A stretch of DNA of 64,000 nucleotides, from the NCBI RefSeq assembly GCF_000708265.2, contig NZ_JCKI01000008.1, forward strand, positions 310,001-374,000, given 5' to 3'. Made by a program: the position numbers and the translations under genes. The stretch's first letter is position 1; every line of letters begins with the position of its first letter. The stretch is from Pedobacter sp. R20-19 (GTDB lineage: Bacteria > Bacteroidota > Bacteroidia > Sphingobacteriales > Sphingobacteriaceae). The notes beneath the pieces are model-generated. The model did not search any database. It saw nothing but the letters and a program-made list of their open reading frames with translations, and was not told the origin of the DNA. Positions 7,462 to 16,233 of the stretch are shown in pieces.

Positions 7462-10014
7462 TTATTTGCTTGAAGAATCTTCTTCTTTTTTAGGCTCTTC
7501 TTTTTTCTTTTCGCCTTTTTTATGATTGACTGAAATTAATTCTGTGGTTTTATCATAATCAATTTCCAATGTATCACCTTCCGTTAATTCACCTTTAAGA
7601 ATTTCTTCCGCAATTGGATCTTCCAGGTATTTTTGAATGGCACGTTTTAAAGGACGGGCACCAAAATTACTATCAAAACCTTTATCAGCAATGTAATCTT
7701 TTGCATTTTCTGTTAATGCAATTTCATAACCTAAAGTGTGAACTCTACCGAATAAAGCTTTTAGTTCAATATCAATAATTCTGAAAATTTCATCCTTACC
7801 TAAACTATTAAACACCACTACATCATCTACACGGTTTAAAAATTCTGGCGCAAAAGCACGTTTTAAAGCACTTTCAATTACACCACGACTATGAGATTCT
7901 GCCTGATTTGTTTTTGCTGACGTTGAGAAACCAACACCCTGACCGAAATCTTTTAACTGACGGGCACCAATGTTTGAAGTCATGATGATGATGGTATTTC
8001 TAAAATCAACTTTGCGACCTAAACTATCTGTTAACTGGCCTTCATCTAAAACCTGTAATAAGATGTTAAATACATCGGGATGTGCTTTTTCAATCTCATC
8101 TAGTAAAATTACTGCATAAGGTTTTCTTCTAACTTTCTCGGTTAATTGTCCACCTTCTTCATAACCCACATAGCCCGGAGGCGCTCCCACTAAGCGTGAT
8201 ACAGCAAATTTCTCCATGTATTCACTCATATCAATTTGAATTAGTGAATCATCACTATCAAACATAAAACGAGCAAGTTCTTTAGCCAATTCTGTTTTAC
8301 CTACTCCGGTTGGACCTAAGAAAATAAAGGAACCAATTGGCTTTTTAGGATCTTTTAACCCAGCCCTTGTGCGTTGAATGGCTTTGGTTAATTTTTTAAT
8401 GGCATCATCCTGACCTATAATTTTCTCAGCAACTTTATCGTACATGTTTAAGAGCTTTTGGCTATCAGTCTGTCCAACACGTTGTACCGGAATACCAGTC
8501 ATCATAGCTACAACCTCAGCTACATTATCTTCTGAAACCTCGTAACGTTTAGTTTTAGTTTCAGCTTCCCATTCCGCTTTGGCTTTATCTAATTCTTCAA
8601 TCAGATTTTTCTCTGTATCACGAAGTTTTGCAGCTTCTTCATACTTCTGACTGCGAACAACTTTGTTTTTCTCTAATTTGATATCTTCAATTTTAGCTTC
8701 GATATCAATAATGTTCTGAGGTACATGAATATTGGTTAAATGCACTCTCGAACCTGCTTCGTCTAAAGCATCGATTGCTTTATCAGGTAAAAAACGATCA
8801 GAAATATAACGGCTCGTTAAAGTAACGCAAGCTAAAATCGCTTCGTCTGTATAAGTAACACCATGGTGTTCTTCATATTTGTCTTTAATTCTGGTTAAAA
8901 TTTCAACAGTTTCATCAGGAGTAGCTGGCTCAACCATTACTTTCTGGAAACGACGATCTAATGCACCATCTTTCTCAATATACTGGCGATATTCATCTAA
9001 AGTGGTAGCACCAATACATTGAATTTCCCCTCTTGCTAAAGCAGGTTTAAACATATTTGAAGCATCAAGTGAACCAGATGCACCGCCAGCCCCTACAATC
9101 GTATGGATCTCATCAATAAAAAGGATGACATCTGTAGACTTTTCCAGCTCATTCATAACGGCCTTCATCCGTTCTTCAAACTGACCACGATATTTTGTAC
9201 CAGCCACTAAAGATGCCAAATCAAGTGTAACTACCCGTTTACCAAAAAGTACACGCGATACTTTACGTTGAACAATACGTAAGGCTAAACCTTCTGCAAT
9301 AGCTGATTTACCCACACCCGGTTCTCCAATTAAAATTGGGTTGTTCTTTTTTCTACGGGATAGAATTTGTGATACCCTTTCGATTTCTTTCTCACGGCCA
9401 ACAATTGGATCTAAACGACCTTCTTCTGCAGCCTTGGTTAAATCACGACCGAAGTTATCCAGAACCGGCGTTTTAGATTTGATATCTGAAACTTTTTTAG
9501 GTGTACTAAAACTTTCTTCTTCACGATAATCATCATCTCCTCCGGTAGAGGCACTGTTTGAGATGTCATCTCTGAAACCATTTTTATTCACTTCAACCTC
9601 CTGTTTAAAAACATCATAGGTAACACCATATTGTAGTAAGATTTGTGAGGCAATATTATCATCATCTCTCAAAACCGACAATAACAAATGTTCGGTACCA
9701 ATTAAATCGCTTTTGAATATTTTAGCTTCTAAATAAGTAATTTTTAAAACTTTTTCTGCCTGTTTTGTTAAAGGAATGTTACCTAAATTTACGGTAACAC
9801 TCGAAGTACCGCGAACAGCATCTTCAATTGAGCGGCGCAATTTACCTGTATCAACTCCTAACGACCTTAAAATTTTAATAGCCATACCATCGCCTTCGCG
9901 GATGAGGCCCAATAATAAATGCTCGGTTCCAATGTAATCGTGCCCTAAACGGAGCGCTTCCTCCCTACTAAAAGAGATTACATCTTTAACCTGCGGTGAA
10001 AATTTTGCTTCCAT
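7462..10014 (-). CDS. clpC: ATP-dependent Clp protease ATP-binding subunit ClpC
   Basis: Hsp100 AAA+ unfoldase that feeds substrates to the ClpP peptidase. The 850-residue product has the full ClpC layout: two Clp-N repeats (about 1-145), first AAA+ module with Walker A GEPGVGKS (230-237) and DEIH (301-304), a short UVR-like middle domain with QKYEEAAKLRDTEK (about 456-469), and second AAA+ module with GPTGVGKT (567-574). The C-terminal domain D2-small ends in a lysine/glutamate-rich tail. The short middle domain separates it from ClpB. A terminator follows immediately, and about 590 bases upstream are free of genes, so it appears monocistronic. No CtsR or McsA/McsB gene is nearby. Confidence 0.96.
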   Translation of the reverse strand: MEAKFSPQVKDVISFSREEALRLGHDYIGTEHLLLGLIREGDGMAIKILRSLGVDTGKLRRSIEDAVRGTSSVTVNLGNIPLTKQAEKVLKITYLEAKIFKSDLIGTEHLLLSVLRDDDNIASQILLQYGVTYDVFKQEVEVNKNGFRDDISNSASTGGDDDYREEESFSTPKKVSDIKSKTPVLDNFGRDLTKAAEEGRLDPIVGREKEIERVSQILSRRKKNNPILIGEPGVGKSAIAEGLALRIVQRKVSRVLFGKRVVTLDLASLVAGTKYRGQFEERMKAVMNELEKSTDVILFIDEIHTIVGAGGASGSLDASNMFKPALARGEIQCIGATTLDEYRQYIEKDGALDRRFQKVMVEPATPDETVEILTRIKDKYEEHHGVTYTDEAILACVTLTSRYISDRFLPDKAIDALDEAGSRVHLTNIHVPQNIIDIEAKIEDIKLEKNKVVRSQKYEEAAKLRDTEKNLIEELDKAKAEWEAETKTKRYEVSEDNVAEVVAMMTGIPVQRVGQTDSQKLLNMYDKVAEKIIGQDDAIKKLTKAIQRTRAGLKDPKKPIGSFIFLGPTGVGKTELAKELARFMFDSDDSLIQIDMSEYMEKFAVSRLVGAPPGYVGYEEGGQLTEKVRRKPYAVILLDEIEKAHPDVFNILLQVLDEGQLTDSLGRKVDFRNTIIIMTSNIGARQLKDFGQGVGFSTSAKTNQAESHSRGVIESALKRAFAPEFLNRVDDVVVFNSLGKDEIFRIIDIELKALFGRVHTLGYEIALTENAKDYIADKGFDSNFGARPLKRAIQKYLEDPIAEEILKGELTEGDTLEIDYDKTTELISVNHKKGEKKKEEPKKEEDSSSK

Positions 10015-10602
10015 AATACCTTTCTTAACAGCTACGTCCCTAAACTATAAAATTAATTATAAAAGAGATGGTGCCGTTTTCTTTATTTTATCAACAATTG
10101 CGCCATGTGGGTAGATAAACAGCGTTTTAAACTAATGCGAAACCTAAAATTTATGTAAGAATATTGTTGCCTCCAGGAGGCTTATTTGATATGTATCTAC
10201 GTAATATCTGTTTAAAAGGTTTTAAAAGTACTTTTAAATGGAGTACTTCCTTACCATAAAATCTTTGTCGGTTTAGTGTAAGGATTTTTTCGATAGGCAA
10301 AACTGACAAATTGTTTCATTTAACTCATGCAATTTACAAGTTTTGACAGAAAAACAAAGCGTTATGACATCCTTTTACAAATAATCGCCAAAATTATTTT
10401 TTGAATTTAAAATCCCTCTAAAACTATATATCTATGTAGAATAACCTTATTTAAAATGAATTTGTTTTGCAAAAGCAATTTCATTTGACCGATTACTTAT
10501 TAACCTGTTTTCAATCATTTTCAAAGATCTGCCAAAATAATTTAAAACTGATTCTATGGTATTTACGTAAATGCTTTCAAATCGGAAAAAATTGCTGTTT
10601 AT
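10015..10602. other. Long intergenic region upstream of clpC with two palindromes
   Basis: No convincing gene. It contains a perfect 13-base palindrome GCCTCCAGGAGGC (10169-10181) and a perfect 18-base palindrome TTTAAAAGTACTTTTAAA (10221-10238). Both are 150-230 bases before the clpC start and could be operators for clpC or the divergent small gene, but no known heat-shock operator is recognised. Confidence 0.45.
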
Positions 10603-10923
10603 ATGACTTTACTTTACCAAAGGTTTTTCATTATATTGATTTTGCTTACTGTTTTTACAGGCAGAATTTTTATAAGTGCTATGCCTTTGGTGAAAATTTC
10701 TAAAGAGATTTATAAAAGTGATGCAAATGATGATTCTGAAAAATCTGAGTCTTCTGAAAAGCAAAATCAACTGGAGGAGAAGGATAAACCTGCTGACTTA
10801 TTATTTACAGGCATTAATAACTTTGACTTTGGTTATTTTCATAACTCAGAGAAAGGCCAATTCTCTGGCAGATTTAATTTAGTTCATTGCCATGTTCAGA
10901 TTCCTGAACAACCTCCTAAATAG
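10603..10923 (+). CDS. Small exported or membrane-anchored hypothetical protein
   Basis: A 106-residue frame with a hydrophobic N terminus (FFIILILLTVFTGRIFISAM) that can act as a signal peptide or anchor. A highly charged stretch (DANDDSEKSESSEKQNQLEEKDK) and a C-terminal part with LVHCHVQIPEQPPK follow. No family is recognised. The composition is protein-like and the frame fills the gap before the lipoprotein gene, whose start is 55 bases downstream. No promoter was found, so it is a moderate call. Confidence 0.5.
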   Translation: MTLLYQRFFIILILLTVFTGRIFISAMPLVKISKEIYKSDANDDSEKSESSEKQNQLEEKDKPADLLFTGINNFDFGYFHNSEKGQFSGRFNLVHCHVQIPEQPPK

Positions 10924-10978
10924 CAGTACCTGCTTCCATCTTTTAAAAAAATTATTCCTTTATTAAACATTAAAAAAC

Positions 10979-12502
10979 ATGATTAAAATTAAACATTTAA
11001 TCGTTGTAGCCCTATGTGCTATAATGACGCCTATTGTATTCACAGCTTGTAAGAAAGACAGAAATGTGAATGAAGAAGTATTTACTCCCGGACCAGATGT
11101 TAACTTTTATGCGCTAACCGCAGATAGTAAATTACACTTCATTAATACTAAAAATTCTGCCACTATTATTTCTACCTTTAATATTTCAGGCTTGCAAAAC
11201 GGTGAAAGCCTTTTAGGGATTGATTTTCGCCCGGCTACCGGACAACTTTATGGCTTAGGAAGTACCAGTCGTTTATACGTTATTGATCAAAAAACGGGCG
11301 TAGCGAGATCCATCTCTTCAGCGCCATTTTCTCCAGCATTGACCGGAACTATGGCTGGTTTTGATTTTAATCCAACAGTAGACCGCATAAGGGTAGTGAC
11401 CAATTCGGGGCAAAATCTTCGTTTAAATCCTGAAACAGGTACGGTTGCCGCAGCAGATGGCGCTATCAATGGTGTTACCAATGCAAAAGTTTCTTCTGTA
11501 GCTTATACACAAAATAAGGCTGGTGCCACCACAACCGTACTTTTCGATATTGATGCCGCAACAGATAAATTATATAAACAAGATCCACCTAATGATGGGA
11601 AATTAGTGGAAGTGGGTAGCCTTGGATTTGATGTTGATGAAATGGGTGGTTTCGACATCAATCCAGATGGTACTGCAGCAATCGCTGCATTAAGTGTAGG
11701 TGGTGTTTCAGGATTGTATACTATAGATACCAATTCTGGTAAAGCAGCCAAAGTAGGCAATTTACCACTTAACATCACAGGTTTGGCCATTCCCACAGAA
11801 ACGGTAGCTTATGCAGTATCAAATAATAATGAATTATTAATTTTCAACCCATTGGCTACAACTCCTGCCATCAGCGTTAAAAACATAAGTGGGATTCAGG
11901 CTGGTGAAAGTATTTTAGGTGTTGATTTTCGTCCGCTGAACGGACAGCTTTATGCATTGGGAAGCAGTAGCCGTATTTATACGCTAAATACATCCAACGG
12001 TGCTGCAACAATAGTGGGCACTACTCCCCTTTCTACTTTACTGGCTGGAACACAGTTTGGATTTGATTTTAATCCTACTGTAGACAGAATCAGGATTGTA
12101 AGTAATACGGGCCAGAATTTAAGGTTTAATCCACTTGACGGTAGTGTTATTCCTGATGGAAATCTTAACCCTGCATCTACGGGCATCACTGGTGCAGCTT
12201 ATACCAATAATTTTGCTGGAGCAACCAGTACCGTGCTATTTGATATTGATTCAAATACGGATAAACTGGTTCGGCAAGATAACCCCAATTTGGGCACTTT
12301 AGTTGAGATTGGCGCTTTAGGCATTAATGTAGAATCTAATAATGGTTTTGATATTGGCGGAACCAGCGGCATGGCTTATGGCTTATTTACCGTTGGTGGC
12401 GTACAGAAAATCTATAACATAAACTTAACAACCGGTGTTGCTACAGCTGGCGCTACAATTGCCAACTCAGCAAGGAGTTTTGCCTTGGGTTTAGGTTTTT
12501 AA
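10979..12502 (+). CDS. DUF4394 domain lipoprotein with two repeats
   Basis: A 507-residue predicted lipoprotein. The signal sequence ends in a lipobox, VFTAC, with the modified cysteine followed by KKDRN. The mature protein consists of two homologous DUF4394 units (about 35-270 and 270-507). Each has the blocks GIDFRPATGQLYGLGS / GVDFRPLNGQLYALGS, GFDFNPTVDRIR and ATTTVLFDIDAATDKL, in a beta-propeller-like pattern. The function of DUF4394 proteins is not established; a surface or periplasmic location is inferred from the lipobox. The gene ends at a strong terminator. No amino-acid change breaks either repeat. Confidence 0.92.
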   Translation: MIKIKHLIVVALCAIMTPIVFTACKKDRNVNEEVFTPGPDVNFYALTADSKLHFINTKNSATIISTFNISGLQNGESLLGIDFRPATGQLYGLGSTSRLYVIDQKTGVARSISSAPFSPALTGTMAGFDFNPTVDRIRVVTNSGQNLRLNPETGTVAAADGAINGVTNAKVSSVAYTQNKAGATTTVLFDIDAATDKLYKQDPPNDGKLVEVGSLGFDVDEMGGFDINPDGTAAIAALSVGGVSGLYTIDTNSGKAAKVGNLPLNITGLAIPTETVAYAVSNNNELLIFNPLATTPAISVKNISGIQAGESILGVDFRPLNGQLYALGSSSRIYTLNTSNGAATIVGTTPLSTLLAGTQFGFDFNPTVDRIRIVSNTGQNLRFNPLDGSVIPDGNLNPASTGITGAAYTNNFAGATSTVLFDIDSNTDKLVRQDNPNLGTLVEIGALGINVESNNGFDIGGTSGMAYGLFTVGGVQKIYNINLTTGVATAGATIANSARSFALGLGF

Positions 12503-12524
12503 ATCAAGCACAATAAGTTGAAGT

Positions 12525-12557
12525 AAAATGGCCACGGTTAAATATCGTGGCCATTTT
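12525..12557 (+). terminator. Terminator after the DUF4394 gene
   Basis: AAAATGGCCACG (12525-12536) and CGTGGCCATTTT (12546-12557) form a perfect 12-bp stem with a 9-base loop, 22 bases after the stop codon. It separates the lipoprotein gene from the oxygenase pair. Confidence 0.85.
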
Positions 12558-12719
12558 CAATTTTATGGTTTAATGATGACTGTGCTATTATCTGCATGAA
12601 GAGTATGGATTAAAAGTATCTTTTCTTGCTTTTGAAATTCCTATAAAGGCTTTATCACTATTTTTATCTGGCGCAACAGTTATATTGGTATTAAATAATT
12701 TCATTAATTTGCAAGTGTC

Positions 12720-13916
12720 ATGATTTGCTTCTCTAAATTAAACCTCAACATTAACGTTCATTTGCTACAGAATGAATTGAACGATCTATTAACGGGCAAT
12801 AAATGGATGCCTCACTACAACACTGCCGATTATACTGGCAATTGGCATGTTTTGCCTTTGCGTACCCCCGGTGGAAATAGTGATAACCCCTTTGCTGACC
12901 TTCTTAGCCACAAGCATTTTGAAAATACCGCATTATTAAATACGCTTCCGCAAACTTGCATATTATTAGAAAAGCTTAAATGCGAAATATTTTCTGTTCG
13001 GCTGCTCAACCTACAGGCGGGATCAATCATAAAAGCACACCGAGACATAGAACTTGCCTTTGAACAGGGCGAGGCCCGCTTACATATCCCCATATTTACC
13101 AATCCGGATGTTGAGTTTTATGTAGATGAAGACCGTGTTGTGATGAACGAAGGTGACTGCTGGTACATCAATGCCAATATAAAACATCGTGTAACTAACA
13201 AAGGCAAGACTGACAGAATACACCTGGTGATTGACTGTAAGGTGAATGACTGGTTAACGAAAGTGATTATTGAAGGCGAGAAGAAAACAATTTTTATAAA
13301 AAAGGATCCGGATGCTACAAACCAGATCGTTACAAGCCTTAGAATGGCAAATACAACTTCTTCAAATGAATTGGCAAATCAGATGGAAAAGGAATTAAAC
13401 AATAATCTGTTGATTGCGAAACTTCTTGATTTTATTTCTGAGATAGGTTTGCATTACCAATTAGAAAAAATAACTGAAGAGACCTTTTTGCCTGGTATTA
13501 AACTCAGAAATGGGGTATTAATTGTTGACACTGAAAAACTGCTATACCCAGGTGATATTTTACATGAAGCGGGACATCTTGCTTGCATGCCATCAGAAAT
13601 ACGCATGAATATGAGTGATGCTTTACCGAATGATAATTTGAATGAAGGTGGTGAACTAATGGCTATTGCATGGTCATATGCTGCAACCGTACATCTTGAC
13701 ATTGATCCTAACCTTGTGTTTCATGATAACGGATACAAAGGAGGCGGCCAAAGCCTTACTGAGAACTTTGCCCAAGGTAGGTTTTTCGGTGTTCCCCTGC
13801 TGCAATGGAATGGGATGACCTATCCACCAGATCATCATACAAATTTATCATTTCCTAAAATGGTGAACTGGACTTGTAGACAAAATAGGTATACCAGTGA
13901 TACAATAGAAGAATAA
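12720..13916 (+). CDS. Aspartyl/asparaginyl beta-hydroxylase domain fused to an HEXXH-containing domain
   Basis: A 398-residue two-part protein. Residues about 25-180 form a cupin-type Fe(II)/2-oxoglutarate oxygenase of the Asp/Asn beta-hydroxylase family: the iron-binding HRD triad part is at 107-109, a distal His at 156 (NANIKHRV) and the 2-oxoglutarate-binding Arg at 166 (TDRIHLVID). Residues about 225-398 are a separate domain with HEAGH at 282-286, an HEXXH zinc-metalloprotease-type motif, and acidic NEGGEL at 308-313 as a possible third ligand. I do not recognise this second domain. The stop codon is two bases before the next start, so translation is probably coupled to the neighbouring dioxygenase gene. 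The substrate is unknown; a joint peptide-modification or small-molecule pathway is inference. Confidence 0.8.
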   Translation: MICFSKLNLNINVHLLQNELNDLLTGNKWMPHYNTADYTGNWHVLPLRTPGGNSDNPFADLLSHKHFENTALLNTLPQTCILLEKLKCEIFSVRLLNLQAGSIIKAHRDIELAFEQGEARLHIPIFTNPDVEFYVDEDRVVMNEGDCWYINANIKHRVTNKGKTDRIHLVIDCKVNDWLTKVIIEGEKKTIFIKKDPDATNQIVTSLRMANTTSSNELANQMEKELNNNLLIAKLLDFISEIGLHYQLEKITEETFLPGIKLRNGVLIVDTEKLLYPGDILHEAGHLACMPSEIRMNMSDALPNDNLNEGGELMAIAWSYAATVHLDIDPNLVFHDNGYKGGGQSLTENFAQGRFFGVPLLQWNGMTYPPDHHTNLSFPKMVNWTCRQNRYTSDTIEE

Positions 13917-13918
13917 AG

Positions 13919-14917
13919 ATGACTACAGACTTTACATTATCACCATCAATACAAACCAGCTCTTTAGGCCTGATGCATTTGAAGCGTTTTTGGAGCAAGG
14001 TAATGCTGAAGAGAACAAACCAGCTTAATGAAGGGATATGGGAACAAGAGTGGCAACTGGATAAGACTTTATTAAGTGTGTTGGGCCTTGGCCTTGAACA
14101 AACGCTAACCTATGTATTTCAGTATGCTCCCGCATTTGAAGAATTTGAAAAATGGATCCTTGCTACTTCTGGCATCCCGCCATTAGAGCAAGTTCATCAG
14201 TTTAATAGTTTACTGAATAATATCCCTGCAATTAACCAATCCATACCAACCGTACTTAGCAATGAGGAGATTGCCTTTTGGGAAGAAAATGGTTATTTAG
14301 TTCTTAAAAATGCTGTTCCTGAAGCAGACTGCGAAGCCACTGTTGATGTGATTTGTGATTTTCTGAATATTAAACTCAATGATGCTAATACCTGGTATGG
14401 GCCTCATACTTCACGCCAAGGTATTATGGTACAGTTATTTCAGCATCCACTATTACAAAAGAACAGGCAGTCAGCATTTATTAGAATGGCTTATGAACAA
14501 TTATGGCAACGCTCTGATCTTTGGGTAAGTACAGACCGGGTGGGTTTTAACCCTCCGGAAACCGATACCTGGAAATTTCCTGGCCCCGACTTACATTGGG
14601 ATTGTAATCTGGATCAGCCTATTCCCTTTAATCTACAGGGTATACTTTATCTGGTTGACACTGCACCAGACCAAGGCGCTTTTACATTAGTTCCAGGTTT
14701 TCATAACCGTATTACGGAGTGGCTTCTCTCCCTTCCTGAAGGCACCAACCCAAGAACAGAAAACCTGCATGCCCTCGGCAGTTTGCCTATTGCTGCAAAT
14801 GCAGGAGATTTTATTATCTGGCATCAGGCTTTGCCTCATGGAAGCCGCCCAAATACGTCATTAAAGCCCCGCTTTGTTCAGTACATTAACTATCAACCGG
14901 CTGATTTAAAATATTAG
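13919..14917 (+). CDS. Phytanoyl-CoA dioxygenase (PhyH) family protein
   Basis: A 332-residue non-haem iron oxygenase. The C-terminal half is a PhyH-type double-stranded beta-helix: HWD at 226-228 supplies the His and Asp iron ligands, His307 in LPHGSRPN is the distal ligand, and Arg310 or Arg317 can bind 2-oxoglutarate. The segment FTLVPGFHNRITEWL is typical of the family. The first 110 residues form a helical N-terminal extension of unknown role. The gene starts two bases after the hydroxylase-HEXXH gene, so both enzymes are made together and probably act in one pathway. The substrate is unknown; PhyH members hydroxylate many small molecules. Confidence 0.85.
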   Translation: MTTDFTLSPSIQTSSLGLMHLKRFWSKVMLKRTNQLNEGIWEQEWQLDKTLLSVLGLGLEQTLTYVFQYAPAFEEFEKWILATSGIPPLEQVHQFNSLLNNIPAINQSIPTVLSNEEIAFWEENGYLVLKNAVPEADCEATVDVICDFLNIKLNDANTWYGPHTSRQGIMVQLFQHPLLQKNRQSAFIRMAYEQLWQRSDLWVSTDRVGFNPPETDTWKFPGPDLHWDCNLDQPIPFNLQGILYLVDTAPDQGAFTLVPGFHNRITEWLLSLPEGTNPRTENLHALGSLPIAANAGDFIIWHQALPHGSRPNTSLKPRFVQYINYQPADLKY

Positions 14918-15223
14918 AATATTTTTCGTTTTGTTGTTATCAATTAAAACATCAAAATTAACTTTCATTATTGATAAGTTACCAAAGGTTTCACTCATAA
15001 AATTTTTCTTACCCTTTTATTTTTTACTAAAAATGAAAGGTTATATTTGAATCACCTGGCATAAATGAAAATTTATTGAATAGGGATTTTCAAATCCTCA
15101 TTTTTAAAAACAGGTCGTTAACGCTCTCAACAATCTTTAATTTTTGATTATAGTCATCATTTGGTGATGTATCAGGAGCATTGACGTATGGATAATAAAA
15201 GTTAAACTTAATGATATCTACAT
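14918..15223. other. Intergenic region without recognised features
   Basis: About 300 AT-rich bases between the PhyH gene and the muramidase gene. I see no terminator hairpin, repeat or clear promoter box. Confidence 0.4.
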
Positions 15224-15793
15224 ATGGCAATTTTCAATTCAGCATTTCAAATTACAATGGGTAACGAAGGTGGTTATGCAAATAACCCCGCTGATAGTGG
15301 CGGTGAAACCTACAAAGGCATTGCAAAAAACTACTGGCCAAACTGGGAGGGTTGGACTGCGGTAGATCAAGCTATTTCAACCCATCCACAAAACATCAAT
15401 ACTACGCTTGCAGCGAATAATGAATTACAAGCTCAGGTACAAGCTTTTTACAAACAGAATTTCTGGGATACCATTAGCCTGGATCATTTAAACGGGCAAC
15501 AGTTGGCTAACCAGCTATTTGATACGGCTGTAAATATGGGCGTTGGTATCGCTACACGTACTTTACAGCAGGCAGTAAATAATATCATTCCAGATAAACT
15601 TACAGTTGATGGCAGAATTGGTCCGGAAACCCTCGCTGCGGTAAATGGCCTCCCGCAAGAAGAAGTTTATAATCAGGTTATATCACTGAGAAAACAACGT
15701 TATATCAATATCATCAAACAACACCCTACTCAGGAACAGTTTCGAAATTCTTGGTTTAGCCGTTTAACCCCATTCAACCCGCAATTGCCATAA
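15224..15793 (+). CDS. GH108-family muramidase (endolysin-like)
   Basis: A 189-residue peptidoglycan hydrolase. The N-terminal glycoside hydrolase 108 domain shows NEGGYANNPADSGGETYKGI, in which Glu15 of the EGGY motif is the catalytic acid. The C-terminal part (about 95-180) matches the predicted peptidoglycan-binding domain that accompanies GH108 (NQLFDTAVNMGVGIATRTLQ, VDGRIGPETLAAVN). There is no signal peptide, as usual for phage endolysins. No holin, spanin or other phage gene is nearby, so it is either a domesticated lysin or a stand-alone bacterial gene, perhaps a secreted effector. Confidence 0.9.
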   Translation: MAIFNSAFQITMGNEGGYANNPADSGGETYKGIAKNYWPNWEGWTAVDQAISTHPQNINTTLAANNELQAQVQAFYKQNFWDTISLDHLNGQQLANQLFDTAVNMGVGIATRTLQQAVNNIIPDKLTVDGRIGPETLAAVNGLPQEEVYNQVISLRKQRYINIIKQHPTQEQFRNSWFSRLTPFNPQLP

Positions 15794-16093
15794 TTAGTGT
15801 AATATTTATTGCAAAAGAATTTCGAGCCTGTTATTCCCTAATCATTATAAGGCTTGTAACAGGCTTAAAGGAAATGATCAAATCGAAAGTTTTGTTTGCC
15901 TCTTCATTGTGCCTATGCATATTACCGTAACAACAATAATAAGCTGATATTTCTTTTGGCCAAAAGGATAACCACAAGCCACTATTATCAAAATGTATGT
16001 TTTTCGAAAGCACATAAGAGCTATAATAATGCATGCTAGAAGTAGTCAAGCACCATTAACCAATAGGTAACAATAGATATACTTAACAAACCA
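15794..16093. other. Intergenic region with a weak hairpin after the muramidase gene
   Basis: AGCCTGTTA (15825-15833) and TAACAGGCT (15857-15865) can pair with a 23-base loop. There is no T-tract, so a terminator role is doubtful. A 72-codon minus-strand frame at 15831-16049 has no gene-like features. The rest of the gap holds nothing I recognise. Confidence 0.35.
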
Positions 16094-16094
16094 T

Positions 16095-16124
16095 TTTGTT
16101 ATGGTCTCGTTGTTTCTATCTTTG
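16095..16124 (+). promoter_or_regulatory. Consensus Bacteroidota promoter of ettA
   Basis: TTTG at 16095-16098, 18 bases, and TATCTTTG at 16117-16124. This fits TTTG-N19-TAnnTTTG within one base of spacing. It predicts a leader of about 105 bases and shows that the in-frame start at 16096 cannot be used. Confidence 0.65.
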
Positions 16125-16233
16125 TACCCGGTTTCAGCACCCGTTTTCGTTTCAGAATGATGATCAAACTTATTGGTTAAAATTTCCTGAAAAAAACAAA
16201 TTAGCTTTTAAACACTCTAATACAAGAATATAT

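Noticed and set aside
10467..10703. 78-codon frame overlapping the small exported protein gene
   Set aside because: It conflicts with the better frame at 10603-10923 and is rich in Cys, Phe and Tyr like random AT-rich sequence.
15224..15793. The muramidase as evidence of a prophage
   Set aside because: No integrase, terminase, capsid, tail, holin or att-site repeats were found around it; the neighbours are ordinary chromosomal genes.
15831..16049. 72-codon minus-strand frame
   Set aside because: Many His, Ser and Tyr residues in odd mixture, no promoter, and it spans the weak hairpin after the muramidase gene. Shadow of noncoding DNA.
16096..16233. In-frame extension of ettA from 16096
   Set aside because: The extra 46 residues overlap the TTTG-N18-TATCTTTG promoter and are not EttA-like; 16234 gives the normal length of 559.
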